Of a DNA stretch of 64,000 nt, positions 18,691-28,088 are shown one piece after another (position 1 is the first letter of the stretch; each line of letters starts with the position of its first letter). Under the pieces are notes generated by a model. It was not told where the DNA came from, did not search any database, and saw only the letters and a program-made list of their open reading frames with translations. The stretch comes from Pseudomonas sp. (GTDB taxonomy: Bacteria; Pseudomonadota; Gammaproteobacteria; Pseudomonadales; Pseudomonadaceae). The stretch lies in assembly GCF_028293835.1 (NCBI RefSeq), contig NZ_JAQGNX010000064.1, positions 1 through 64,000 on the forward strand, in the 5' to 3' direction. The position numbers and the translations under genes are program-made.

Positions 18691-20059
18691 ACCCGTTGCC
18701 CATGACACCGCGCATTTTTTGCCGCTGGATTTGAGCGACCAGGAAGTATCGCGTCGGGTATTCGGACCGATGCAGTATTTCGTTCGACGCACTGCCTGGC
18801 GCTGGCTGTTCGGTATCGGCGTGCTGCTGCTGGGGCTGTATGCCGTGGCCGCAGGCACGTTGCTGTGGCGCGGGGTCGGTGTGTGGGGCAATAACCAGAC
18901 GGTGAACTGGGGTTTCGGCATCATCAACTACATCTGGTGGTTGGGTATCGGTCACGCTGGCACTTTCATTTCTGCGCTGTTATTGCTGATCGAGCGCCCG
19001 TGGCGACACACGCTGAATCGCTTGGCCGAACTGATGACCTTGATGGCGGTAATTTGCGCTGCGCTGTACCCGATTTTGCACTTGGGGCGGCCTTGGCTGT
19101 TTTACTGGACCATGCCATACCCCAATGAAATGGGATTGTGGCCGCAATACAAAAGCCCCACCGCCTGGGACATGTTTGCCGTGGTGACGTACCTGTTGGT
19201 GTCGATGATGTTTCTGTTCGTCGGCGCGCTACCGGATTTCGCCACTGCTCGTGACCGCGCCCAAGGTCGCGGTGCGCAGGTGTTCTACGGGATGCTGGCC
19301 CTGGGCTGGCGTGGCTCGCAACGGCATTGGGCTTTGTGGCGGCGCACCACACGGGCGTTGGCGATGCTCGCGATTCCACTGGTTTTCGCCGTGTCCAGCG
19401 GCTATTCATTTTTGATGACCATGGGCGTACAGAGCGGTTGGCATTCGACCTTGTTCCCGCCGTACTTTGTCGCCGGCGCGGTGTTCTCGGGATTCTCGCT
19501 GGTGGCCTTGATCGCCATCGGCCTGCGCTGGTTGCTGTGCATCGAAGTGCTGATTACCCCGCGCCACCTGGACATGCTGGGTCGCTTGATGTTGGCCACC
19601 GGACTGATGACCGCCTACGGGTATTTGGCCGATCTGTTCATTCCGTTCTATTCCGGCGAGGCCCATGAAATCGAGGTGCTGATGGCGCGCATGACCGGAC
19701 CGGATGCCTGGAGCTTTTGGCTGGCGGTGCTGTGCAATGTCGGGGTATTGCAAGCCTTGTGGTGGCACCGGGTCCGGCAAAACCCCAAGGCGTTGGCGGG
19801 CGTTGCGCTGGCGGTGTTGATCGGCATGTGGGCCGAGCGTTACATGCTGTTGATACCGCCTCAAACCCGTGACCATCTGGTCTCGGCGTGGGGGCAATAC
19901 GCACCGACGCTCTTTGACTGGGCCCTGTTCGCCGGCAGTTTCGGGGTGTTCCTGGTGCCCTTCAGTCTGTTCATTCGTTGGCTGCCGATGGTCTCGGCGT
20001 TCGAGGTCAAACAGTCATTGCACGCTGAGCGCCAACAGCGGGAGGCCGACCATGACTGA
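18680..20059 (+). CDS. actC: Alternative Complex III NrfD/PsrC-like membrane subunit ActC
   Basis: WWLGIGHAGTFISALLLLIERPWRHTLNRLAELMTLMAVICAALYPILHLGRPWLFYW; overlaps actB. Confidence 0.93.
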   Translation: MVNEPVAHDTAHFLPLDLSDQEVSRRVFGPMQYFVRRTAWRWLFGIGVLLLGLYAVAAGTLLWRGVGVWGNNQTVNWGFGIINYIWWLGIGHAGTFISALLLLIERPWRHTLNRLAELMTLMAVICAALYPILHLGRPWLFYWTMPYPNEMGLWPQYKSPTAWDMFAVVTYLLVSMMFLFVGALPDFATARDRAQGRGAQVFYGMLALGWRGSQRHWALWRRTTRALAMLAIPLVFAVSSGYSFLMTMGVQSGWHSTLFPPYFVAGAVFSGFSLVALIAIGLRWLLCIEVLITPRHLDMLGRLMLATGLMTAYGYLADLFIPFYSGEAHEIEVLMARMTGPDAWSFWLAVLCNVGVLQALWWHRVRQNPKALAGVALAVLIGMWAERYMLLIPPQTRDHLVSAWGQYAPTLFDWALFAGSFGVFLVPFSLFIRWLPMVSAFEVKQSLHAERQQREADHD

Positions 20060-20585
20060 GCGCCCGGCGGCCCATGATCTGCTGGCGCAATTCGCCAATG
20101 GCCAACAGTTGGTAGCGACGACTCGTCTGGCATGGGCATTGGGCTACCGAAAGATGGACGCCTATGGGCCGTTTGCGCTGCAAGCGCTGGAACCTTTATT
20201 GCCCCAGCAAGCCTCCCGGGTGCCGTGGAGCGCCTGTGCTGGCGCAGTGGTTGGCGCGTTGCTGGGGGTTGGCATGCAGATCCTGCCCGCGCTGACATAC
20301 CCCTTGAACATTGGCGGCAGGCCGCTGATTGTGCTCCCGTCGCTGATGGTGGTGACCTTTCTGATGAGCGTGCTGTTCGCCGCGTTTGCAGCATTTTTGT
20401 CGCTGTTCCGGGGTTGCCGTTTGCCGCGTTTGCACCACCCGATATTTGCCGCCGATGAATTCGAGCGTGCCAGCGACGACCGTTTTTTTCTGTGCATTTA
20501 CGCCGATGACGGGCAATTCGATGCCCACACCACCGGCAACTGGCTGCGGGAACAAGCGCTGCACGTCAGCGAGGTGCCGCGATGA
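20052..20585 (+). CDS. actD: Alternative Complex III DUF3341 membrane subunit ActD
   Basis: DUF3341-type (MDAYGPFALQALEPLL...HPIFAADEFERASDDRFFLCIYADD); start ATG 20052. Confidence 0.9.
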   Translation: MTERPAAHDLLAQFANGQQLVATTRLAWALGYRKMDAYGPFALQALEPLLPQQASRVPWSACAGAVVGALLGVGMQILPALTYPLNIGGRPLIVLPSLMVVTFLMSVLFAAFAAFLSLFRGCRLPRLHHPIFAADEFERASDDRFFLCIYADDGQFDAHTTGNWLREQALHVSEVPR

Positions 20586-21121
20586 GCGCCTGGGTGTTGC
20601 CGCCGCTGATCCTGACGGGATTGATCCTGCTGTGCGGCGGCTGCGATGACATGTCCCATCAGCCCAAAGCGTTGGACAATCGGCCCACCCCAGGCCTGCA
20701 TGAACTCGCGCCACCCACTGGCACCGTTGCCCGTGGTGAGTTGCAGGATCAAGCCAAACTGAGCGACCGCCCGCCCATGGACGCTGCATTGCTGGCTCGC
20801 GGCGAGCAGCGTTACGGCATCTACTGCACGCCGTGCCACGGCCTGTCGGGCCTGGGTGATGGACGCATCGTGCAGCGTGGTTTTTCCGCGCCGCCGCCGT
20901 TCACCGACGAGCGCCTGAGTGCCGCGCCCGACGCGTATTTGCTGCAAGTCATCGCTCAGGGACACGGGCTAATGTACGGCTACGCGGCGCGGGTTTCGCC
21001 GGCTGACCGCTGGGCCATCGTCGCGCACCTGCGGGTACTGCAGTTCAGCCAACACGCGCAGGTATCACAACTGCCAGAGGCGCTGAAACAGTCGCTGGAA
21101 TCAGCGGGGCAGGCGCGATGA
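20582..21121 (+). CDS. actE: Alternative Complex III monoheme cytochrome c subunit ActE
   Basis: Lipoprotein-like N-terminus (LLCGGC), one CTPCHGLSGLGDGRI heme motif. Confidence 0.9.
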   Translation: MSAWVLPPLILTGLILLCGGCDDMSHQPKALDNRPTPGLHELAPPTGTVARGELQDQAKLSDRPPMDAALLARGEQRYGIYCTPCHGLSGLGDGRIVQRGFSAPPPFTDERLSAAPDAYLLQVIAQGHGLMYGYAARVSPADRWAIVAHLRVLQFSQHAQVSQLPEALKQSLESAGQAR

Positions 21122-22140
21122 GCCTCTCCCGTCTGGAGCGCTGTTGCTGGGTCCTCGGCGCAGTCCTGCTGCTGTTATTGCTGCTGCTGTCCATCTGGCA
21201 GCCGGCGATGGTCGCTGCCGCAACCTTGCCCGCAGCAGTGGCGATTATCAACCTGACGTTAGGCTGTTTGCTGCTGGCGATGGTCGTGCCACTGATGAGG
21301 GGCGCCTGGCAACCGCTGTTGCTGCGCGGTCTGGGTCTTGGGGCCAAAGGCGTGCCGCTGATTGTGCCGTTGCTATTGCCGGTATTGCTGGGCGTACGCC
21401 TGATATACCCATGGGCCAATCAGCTTGAATCGGGGTTTCGTGGCGTTTGGCTGTCGCCCTTGGGGTTTTGTCTGCGCAGTCTGATGTATGCAGCTGTCTG
21501 GTGGGCAATTCAGCGGCGGGTTGGCCGCGATGCCCGGGGATTCCCGGCGGGGCTGATCATGCACGTGTTGGTGGCGAGCCTGGCGGCGGTGGATTGGCTG
21601 ATGTCGCTACAGCCCTCATTCTTCTCAAGCCTGTTTGGCTTGCTGCAAATCGCCCGGCAACTGCTCGACGGACTGGCGTTTGCCGGATTGATTGCATTAC
21701 TGACCCAGGCCGGTTTGCGCCTGGATATCTTGCGCGGACTGTTGGTGGTGGGGTTGGCGTTTTGGTTGTACTTGCACGCTGTGCATTACCTGATCATCGC
21801 CTCGGTGAATCTGCCCAACGAAGCGCAGTGGTACTTGCTGCGGCAAGGGGGTGAATGGGCGGTCGTCACCATTCTGCTGATGTCCGCTCAAGTTTTTTGT
21901 CTGCTGTGGCTGGCCTCGCCATGGGGGCTGCGGCGCAATGCGTTGTTAGCAGTTTGTGGCCTTGTTTTGCTGCTGGGCGCAGTGGAGGCACTGTGGATGT
22001 CGCTGCCCTCACTGCCGGCCATGACAGGCTTCGCGCCGTTGGCCATGGCGTTATTGGCGCAAGTGGCCTATGCCGCCATCATGGGCAGTTGGCTGCTGCG
22101 GGCCTGGCGGCGCGAGATCGCTGGAGGCGCCCATGGCTGA
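21118..22140 (+). CDS. actF: Alternative Complex III membrane subunit ActF
   Basis: Polytopic membrane protein in the ActF position, 4-nt overlap with actE. Confidence 0.82.
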   Translation: MSLSRLERCCWVLGAVLLLLLLLLSIWQPAMVAAATLPAAVAIINLTLGCLLLAMVVPLMRGAWQPLLLRGLGLGAKGVPLIVPLLLPVLLGVRLIYPWANQLESGFRGVWLSPLGFCLRSLMYAAVWWAIQRRVGRDARGFPAGLIMHVLVASLAAVDWLMSLQPSFFSSLFGLLQIARQLLDGLAFAGLIALLTQAGLRLDILRGLLVVGLAFWLYLHAVHYLIIASVNLPNEAQWYLLRQGGEWAVVTILLMSAQVFCLLWLASPWGLRRNALLAVCGLVLLLGAVEALWMSLPSLPAMTGFAPLAMALLAQVAYAAIMGSWLLRAWRREIAGGAHG

Positions 22141-22558
22141 CAAGGCGCAATCAAACCCGCTGCGCAGGGACCAGGAGCAGGGCTACCAAGCCGATGCGGT
22201 GGACCCGCGCAAGGTCTGGGCGACGGTGGGTGTACTGCTGCTGACGGTATTGCTGTGCTGGGGCGCGATTGCCTGGCTGGTCAATTCCCTTGAAACCCGC
22301 CACGCGGCGTTTCGCTTGCCCATGAGTGAACTCGAACGGGAGCATCTGTTGCCGCCGGAGCCGAGGTTGGAAGCTCAACCGAGGCTTGATGGCATTCGCT
22401 ATCGTCAGCAAGCGCTACAGCAACTGAACAGCTATGGCTGGGTCGATCAGCAACAGGGCATCGCCCATATTCCACTGAAACAAGCGCAGCAGCTGATGTT
22501 GCAGCAGGGCTGGCCGGGGCATGACGCCGGACAACCGGGAGAGCGCCATGGGCCTTGA
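22133..22558 (+). CDS. Small single-TM protein inside the ACIII cluster, function unknown
   Basis: One TM segment (VWATVGVLLLTVLLCWGAIAWLV); ATG 22133 overlaps actF, end overlaps the SCO gene. Confidence 0.78.
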   Translation: MADKAQSNPLRRDQEQGYQADAVDPRKVWATVGVLLLTVLLCWGAIAWLVNSLETRHAAFRLPMSELEREHLLPPEPRLEAQPRLDGIRYRQQALQQLNSYGWVDQQQGIAHIPLKQAQQLMLQQGWPGHDAGQPGERHGP

Positions 22559-23378
22559 TGCGCGCTGGTTTTTCATGGGGCTGCTGCTAATCGGCGCGCC
22601 GCTGGTTGCCGCTGCCGCCACGCCATTCGACCCGTTTGCCGCAGCCGGTATCGACACCCGGCAAGTGGGTGCGACCCTGCCCCGTGACCTGACCTTTGTC
22701 GATCAGTCAGGTCGGTCAGTGCACTTGGGCGATATTCTGGATAAGCGACCCACGCTGCTGGTGCCGGTCTATTACCGCTGTCCCAACGTGTGCGGCGCGG
22801 CGCTGTCGAACCTGTTCAGCCAGCTGGAAAATGTGCCGTACAAACTGGGCGCGGATTACCAGGTCATTGCGTTCAGCTTCGACCCTCGGGAACACGACGA
22901 TGCGGCGCGGGAAGAGCTTGAGAAACTGGTTAAGCACTGGCCCAGGCTGGCCCATGACCCCGCGTTACATTTACTCACCGCAACGGCTGAAAACAGCACA
23001 GCGCTAGCCGGGGTTTTGGGTTTTGGCTACCGCTTCGACGACGTTCAGCAGCAATACGCCCACAGCTCGGCCGTGGCGGCCATAACCGGTGACGGGCGCT
23101 TGTCACGCTGGTTATATGGCCTGGGTTATCAAGCCAGCGACCTGCGTTTGGCATTGACTGAAGCCGGGCAAGGCCGACTGGGCGCGGTCAAAGAGCAACT
23201 GCTGTTGCTGTGCTACCACTACGACCCGAGCAGCGGCACCTACAGCAGCCGCATCATAGTTCTGCTGCAAATAGCCGGCACCTGCCTGGTGCTGGTCATG
23301 GGCCTGTTCATCGGCGGCTCGCTGCTGCACGAACGCACGCGCAGCCGCCGGGATCTAGAGGCGCCGCGCGATGATTAA
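22548..23378 (+). CDS. SCO1/SenC family copper chaperone
   Basis: LVPVYYRCPNVCGAALSNLFSQLENV and VIAFSFDPREHDD; C-terminal TM. Confidence 0.9.
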   Translation: MGLDARWFFMGLLLIGAPLVAAAATPFDPFAAAGIDTRQVGATLPRDLTFVDQSGRSVHLGDILDKRPTLLVPVYYRCPNVCGAALSNLFSQLENVPYKLGADYQVIAFSFDPREHDDAAREELEKLVKHWPRLAHDPALHLLTATAENSTALAGVLGFGYRFDDVQQQYAHSSAVAAITGDGRLSRWLYGLGYQASDLRLALTEAGQGRLGAVKEQLLLLCYHYDPSSGTYSSRIIVLLQIAGTCLVLVMGLFIGGSLLHERTRSRRDLEAPRDD

Positions 23379-24330
23379 TGATCAGTTCATGCGCCTGTGG
23401 CCCGAGCAGGCCTCGTTATACGCCGGGCAGGTGGACCGGTTGGTGATCGCCTTCACGGTGATGATGGCGTTCTTCGTGTTGCCAGTGCTGGTAGCGCTGG
23501 GGGTGTTTATCTACCGTTACCGACGGGGGAGGCCAGCGGATCGCGATCACCGACCGGAAACCAATATGCACGTTGAAATAACCTGGATTGTTTTGCCGTT
23601 CATCGGCGCCATGGTGGTGTTCGGTTGGTCTGCATACCTGTTTTTTCAGGCACGGACGCCGCCGGATGACGCGCTGGAAGTGCAAGTTACCGCGCGCCAA
23701 TGGATGTGGAAATTTCAGCACCAGGGCGGCCAGCGCGAGATCAACACCTTGCACGTTCCGGCACGTCGTCCAGTCAAACTGACGATGATTTCCGAGGACG
23801 TGATCCATAGCCTGTTCTTCCCCAGCCTGCGGATCAAACAGGACGTGCTGCCGGGTCGTTACACCATGCTCTGGTTCGAGGCGCAGCACAGCGGGACGTA
23901 TGAGGTGTACTGCGCACAGTTTTGCGGCTCCGATCACGCCTCGATGCTGGCGCGGTTGGTGGTGCTGGATCCTGCGGACTATCAAAACTGGCTGCAAAGC
24001 AGCGGCGGGCATGAAGACTTGGCGGCCCAGGGCAAGACCTTGTTCCGTCAGTACGGTTGCAGCGGATGCCATGCCAGTCAGAGTACGACGCCCATAGCGC
24101 CGCCTCTCGAAGGCCTGTTCGGGCGCCAAGTGGCCTTGAGCGACGGCACCCATGTGCTGGCGGACGACAGTTATCTGCGCGACAGCATCCTGTTGCCGCA
24201 AAAACAGGTGGTGGCCGGTTATGCGCCGATCATGCCCACCTATTCCAATTTGCTCGACGAAGACGCTATTCAGCGCCTTGTGGCGTACATCCGCTCGCTT
24301 GCCGACCATGCGCCTCAGGAGGCCAAATGA
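23371..24330 (+). CDS. ctaC: Cytochrome c oxidase subunit II with fused C-terminal cytochrome c (caa3 type)
   Basis: CuA motif [13 protein letters not shown] and CSGCH heme motif. Confidence 0.93.
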   Translation: MINDQFMRLWPEQASLYAGQVDRLVIAFTVMMAFFVLPVLVALGVFIYRYRRGRPADRDHRPETNMHVEITWIVLPFIGAMVVFGWSAYLFFQARTPPDDALEVQVTARQWMWKFQHQGGQREINTLHVPARRPVKLTMISEDVIHSLFFPSLRIKQDVLPGRYTMLWFEAQHSGTYEVYCAQFCGSDHASMLARLVVLDPADYQNWLQSSGGHEDLAAQGKTLFRQYGCSGCHASQSTTPIAPPLEGLFGRQVALSDGTHVLADDSYLRDSILLPQKQVVAGYAPIMPTYSNLLDEDAIQRLVAYIRSLADHAPQEAK

Positions 24331-25946
24331 AACCATCCAGCGGCGTTGCGCCGGTGAACTACCTGAATGCGAAACAGGGGTTGTTGTCCTGGTTTTTCAC
24401 CGTGGACCACAAGCGCATCGCAGTGTTGTACATGATCGCGGTGACCTTCTTTTTCTTCGTCGGCGGCTTGGCTGCGAGCCTGATTCGCATCGAACTGATT
24501 ACCCCGGATGGCGACTTGTTGAGTTCCGACGGCTACAACCGCGCGTTCACCTTGCATGGGGTGATCATGGTCTGGTTTTTTCTGATTCCCTCAATTCCCA
24601 GTGTGTTCGGCAACTTTCTCGTCCCGATCATGATCGGCGCTCGAGACATGGCGTTTCCGCGGCTGAACCTGGTGAGTTGGTATCTTTTGGTGGGCGGCGG
24701 CTTGTTTACTTTGCTGGCGCTGTTGCTGGGCGGGGTGGATACCGGATGGACCTTTTATACGCCGCTATCAACCATGTTCAGCAACGGCCATGTGGTCTCG
24801 GTGATTTGTGGCGTTTTCGTTGCCGGCTTTTCGTCGATTTTTACCGGGATCAACATCATCGCCACCGTGCACACCTTGCGTGCGCCGGGTATGACGTGGA
24901 TGCGTTTACCTTTGTTTGTATGGTCGATGTACGCGACCTCAATCATTTTGGTATTGGCTACTCCAGTGCTGGCCGTAACCTTGCTGTTGTTGGCGGCGGA
25001 GAATTTGTTTGGTATCGGCGTGTTTGATCCGAAGCTGGGCGGCGATCCGTTATTGTTTCAGCATTTGTTCTGGTTCTACAGCCACCCGGCGGTGTACATC
25101 ATGATCCTGCCCGCCATGGGCGTGGTCAGCGAGTTAATCACCGCGTCCGGGCATAAGCGGATTTTCGGCTACAGCTTCATTGCCTGGTCCAGCGTCGCGA
25201 TTGCGGTGATCGGCTTCCTGGTCTGGGGGCATCACATGTTTGTCTCCGGGCAGTCGATGTACGCCAGTCTGTTCTTTTCGTTGCTGAGTTTTCTGGTGTC
25301 GATTCCTTCAGCAATCAAGGCGTATAACTGGACCGCCACCTTGTACAAAAGCGACCTGACGGTGCATGCGCCTTTTCTGTTTGCGCTGACCTTCATCGGA
25401 CTGTTTTTGATCGGCGGCGTGACCGGGCTGTTTCTGGCGCTGTTAGCGGCCGACCTGCACGTGCACGACACTTATTTTGTGGTCGCGCACTTTCACTACA
25501 TCATGGTCGGCGCAGCGGTGGCGGGGTACTTCGGTGCGCTGCATTTCTGGTGGCCGAAAATCACCGGACGGCTGTACTCCGCACTGTGGGGCAAGATCAC
25601 CGCAGTGTTGATTTTCTGCGGTTTTAACCTGACGTTTTTTCCGCAGTTCTTGCTTGGTTATCTGGGCATGCCCCGGCGCTATCACAGCTACCCGGCGGAT
25701 TTTCAATTCCTCAATGTGTTGTCTTCAGCAGGTGCTTCTATCCTGGCGCTGGCCTACGTGCTGCCGTTCTTCTATCTGATCGCTTCATTGCGCTATGGCG
25801 ACAGGGCGCCGATGAATCCCTGGGAGGCGGCTGGCCTGGAATGGCGCATAGCGTCACCGCCGCCGACGCATAATTTCAGTGGCCCGGTAACCGTGGATTT
25901 TGAGGCCTACGATTATTCGCCGGGGGCGTCCCGTGAACCGCTCTGA
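24327..25946 (+). CDS. ctaD: Cytochrome c oxidase subunit I, A2-like
   Basis: [56 protein letters not shown] 24327 (RBS GGAGG) preferred to the ORF-track start 24057. Confidence 0.94.
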   Translation: MKPSSGVAPVNYLNAKQGLLSWFFTVDHKRIAVLYMIAVTFFFFVGGLAASLIRIELITPDGDLLSSDGYNRAFTLHGVIMVWFFLIPSIPSVFGNFLVPIMIGARDMAFPRLNLVSWYLLVGGGLFTLLALLLGGVDTGWTFYTPLSTMFSNGHVVSVICGVFVAGFSSIFTGINIIATVHTLRAPGMTWMRLPLFVWSMYATSIILVLATPVLAVTLLLLAAENLFGIGVFDPKLGGDPLLFQHLFWFYSHPAVYIMILPAMGVVSELITASGHKRIFGYSFIAWSSVAIAVIGFLVWGHHMFVSGQSMYASLFFSLLSFLVSIPSAIKAYNWTATLYKSDLTVHAPFLFALTFIGLFLIGGVTGLFLALLAADLHVHDTYFVVAHFHYIMVGAAVAGYFGALHFWWPKITGRLYSALWGKITAVLIFCGFNLTFFPQFLLGYLGMPRRYHSYPADFQFLNVLSSAGASILALAYVLPFFYLIASLRYGDRAPMNPWEAAGLEWRIASPPPTHNFSGPVTVDFEAYDYSPGASREPL

Positions 25947-26586
25947 GCTGCAGCCCCAACCGCAACCGGAAGACCCCTTTGTCAGTTGGAAGCAACAGCG
26001 CGAGGCTGCGCAACTGGGCATGTGGTTGTTCCTCGCCAGCGAGGTGATGATGTTTGGCAGCTTGATCATGATCGCTTGGTTCTACCGGGCCGAGCATCCG
26101 GACGGCGTTGGCGAAGCGGTCTCCAGGTTGCACTATCTGTTGGCAGGCGGTAACACCGCGCTGTTGCTCACCAGCAGCTTGTGCATGAGCTTGGGATTGG
26201 AGGCGGCGGGGCGCCTTGAGGTGAGCAAGCTACGTCGCTATTTATTGTTTTCGGCGCTGTTGGGATTGGGGTTTCTCGGTTGCAAGTTACTGGAATACGG
26301 CCTTGAGTTTAACGAAGGCTTACTGCCAGGGTTTGGCCTGGATTCACCGCTGCAACTGCCGTCGGCGCGACTGTTCATGGACCTGTATTTCTTCGCCACG
26401 TTTTTGCACGGTATTCATGTGCTGGTGGCAGTTGGTTTGGGCCTGCACTTGTATGTGGGCCTGAAGCGTCGCTGGGTCGAACTGCCCCAGGGCAGCGTGC
26501 GCATCGAGATGACCACCTTGTATTGGCACTTGGTGGATGCCATCTGGGTGCTGCTGTACCCGTCTCTTTACCTGATCGGGCGCTGA
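25933..26586 (+). CDS. ctaE: Cytochrome c oxidase subunit III
   Basis: [53 protein letters not shown]; probable GTG start 25933 (ORF track starts 25900). Confidence 0.9.
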   Translation: MNRSELQPQPQPEDPFVSWKQQREAAQLGMWLFLASEVMMFGSLIMIAWFYRAEHPDGVGEAVSRLHYLLAGGNTALLLTSSLCMSLGLEAAGRLEVSKLRRYLLFSALLGLGFLGCKLLEYGLEFNEGLLPGFGLDSPLQLPSARLFMDLYFFATFLHGIHVLVAVGLGLHLYVGLKRRWVELPQGSVRIEMTTLYWHLVDAIWVLLYPSLYLIGR

Positions 26587-26588
26587 GC

Positions 26589-26846
26589 ATGAACACACTG
26601 ACCACCTGGAGGGTGTATGCAGCGCTGATCGGACTGTTAGTGCTGGAGTTACTGTGTGCCACCTCGTCACTTGGACTGAAAAACTGGCTGGTGGCCGCGG
26701 CGGCGTTTGCCCAATTTAGCCTGCTGCTTCTGGCCTACCTCGGCATCGGCAGAACACACGGTTGGGTGCAACTGTTTGGCTGTCTGTATTTACTGTGGCT
26801 GGTGGTGATGTTCGGTTTCGTGCTGGGGGAGGTTGCTACCCGTTGA
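26589..26846 (+). CDS. ctaF: Cytochrome c oxidase subunit IV-like small membrane protein
   Basis: 85 aa with three hydrophobic segments, immediately downstream of subunit III. Confidence 0.72.
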   Translation: MNTLTTWRVYAALIGLLVLELLCATSSLGLKNWLVAAAAFAQFSLLLLAYLGIGRTHGWVQLFGCLYLLWLVVMFGFVLGEVATR

Positions 26847-26909
26847 TAGGTGAGCTTACCAACGCCTTCTGAACAACGCATAACCCGTTGAATTAGTAGA
26901 AATTAAATT

Positions 26910-27003
26910 GTAGGAACGGGCTTGCTCGCGACGGATCGCGAAGCGGTCCAAATTGCCCAACTCAATTTAACTTTAGGAGCCGCCGAAGGCTGCGATTCGG
27001 CTC
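26910..27003. repeat. REP-like elements, two unlike half-repeats
   Basis: TAGGAACGGGCTTGCTCGCGACGGATCGCGAAGCGGTCC and TAGGAGCCGCCGAAGGCTGCGATTCGGCTCGG. Confidence 0.65.
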
Positions 27004-27023
27004 GGTCACTCTGATGCACCACG

Positions 27024-27935
27024 CTAGCCAACTGCATCCAACAACCATTCTCTTAGTGCTCGAATTTTCGGCAATTGTGCCCGCAGCGCTGGGTAGATCA
27101 GGTAATAGCCGATGCCTTGGTTGAGTTCAGTTTCAAACGGGGCCACCAGTACTCCGTCTTTCAAGCTTTCACGCACCAGGTTCAGGTCCCCCAGCGCGAT
27201 GCCTTGTCCACGTGTGGCAGCCGACAGCGCCAAATCCAATGTGTCGAAGGTCTGCCCGCGGTGAGAGGCGATGCTGCCAACCCCCGCAGCCTCCAGCCAA
27301 CGGCTCCAGCCATTGGCCGGGATGCAATGCAGCAGTGGCATGGATTTCAGGTCAGCGGGTTGCGTCAGGCGCTTGGCCATTTCGGGTGAACACACGGGTG
27401 TGAGTCGTTCGGCCATCAACGGAATGGCCTCAACACCTTTCCACTCACCGCGCCCATGAATAATGGCGGCATCAATGTCGCTGTCTTCGAATCGCGGCTC
27501 CCAGGCATCGTACGTCGTCACCCGCACGTCCACATCGGGCATCAACACTCGCAGGCTCGGCAATAACGGCAAAAACCAGCGCGTGGCCAAGGTCGGCGGC
27601 ATGCGCAAGGTCAGTACCTGACTGGCGGTGCGCAGGCTATTGCACATATTCGTCAGTCGCGCAAAAGCGTCCTCCACTACCGGCAGCAGCGCCTCGGCTT
27701 CTGGCGTCAGGCGCAGCCCGGTTTTATGGCGCACAAACAGGATCACCCCGAGGTGCTCCTCCAACTGTTGAATCTGCCGACTGATGGCGCTTTGAGTGAC
27801 AAATAACTCTTTGGCGGCACGGCTGAACGTGCCGTAGCGGGCGGCGGCAGCAAAGACCTCCAGGCCGCGTAACGGTGGCAATCGCAGCTGAAAGCCAGGG
27901 TTGTCTAATGCATGAGCTGAAAGCATGGATTGCAT
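27024..27935 (-). CDS. LysR family regulator (GcvA-like)
   Basis: LRGLEVFAAAARYGTFSRAAKELFVTQSAISRQIQQLEEHLGVILFVR. Confidence 0.9.
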   Translation of the reverse strand: MQSMLSAHALDNPGFQLRLPPLRGLEVFAAAARYGTFSRAAKELFVTQSAISRQIQQLEEHLGVILFVRHKTGLRLTPEAEALLPVVEDAFARLTNMCNSLRTASQVLTLRMPPTLATRWFLPLLPSLRVLMPDVDVRVTTYDAWEPRFEDSDIDAAIIHGRGEWKGVEAIPLMAERLTPVCSPEMAKRLTQPADLKSMPLLHCIPANGWSRWLEAAGVGSIASHRGQTFDTLDLALSAATRGQGIALGDLNLVRESLKDGVLVAPFETELNQGIGYYLIYPALRAQLPKIRALREWLLDAVG

Positions 27936-28088
27936 GAGAAATCACCGCGTTTACTCCTGAGTACAGCGAGCTTAACGTAATTCGACCGCACTTCAACAAA
28001 ACCCTCTCACGCATAGATATGCGCGGCTCGGTGGGTGCTGAAAACAAAGACGTGGGCAATTAATCTTGAGTTCATCTGGAGTGGCTGT

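Noticed and set aside
24057-24326. Extended N-terminus of the COX I ORF in the ORF track
   Set aside because: This part overlaps the ctaC coding region in another frame; the real start with an RBS is ATG 24327.
27950-27961. Short palindrome TACTC-CT-GAGTA near the LysR start
   Set aside because: 5-bp arms are too short to support a regulatory call.
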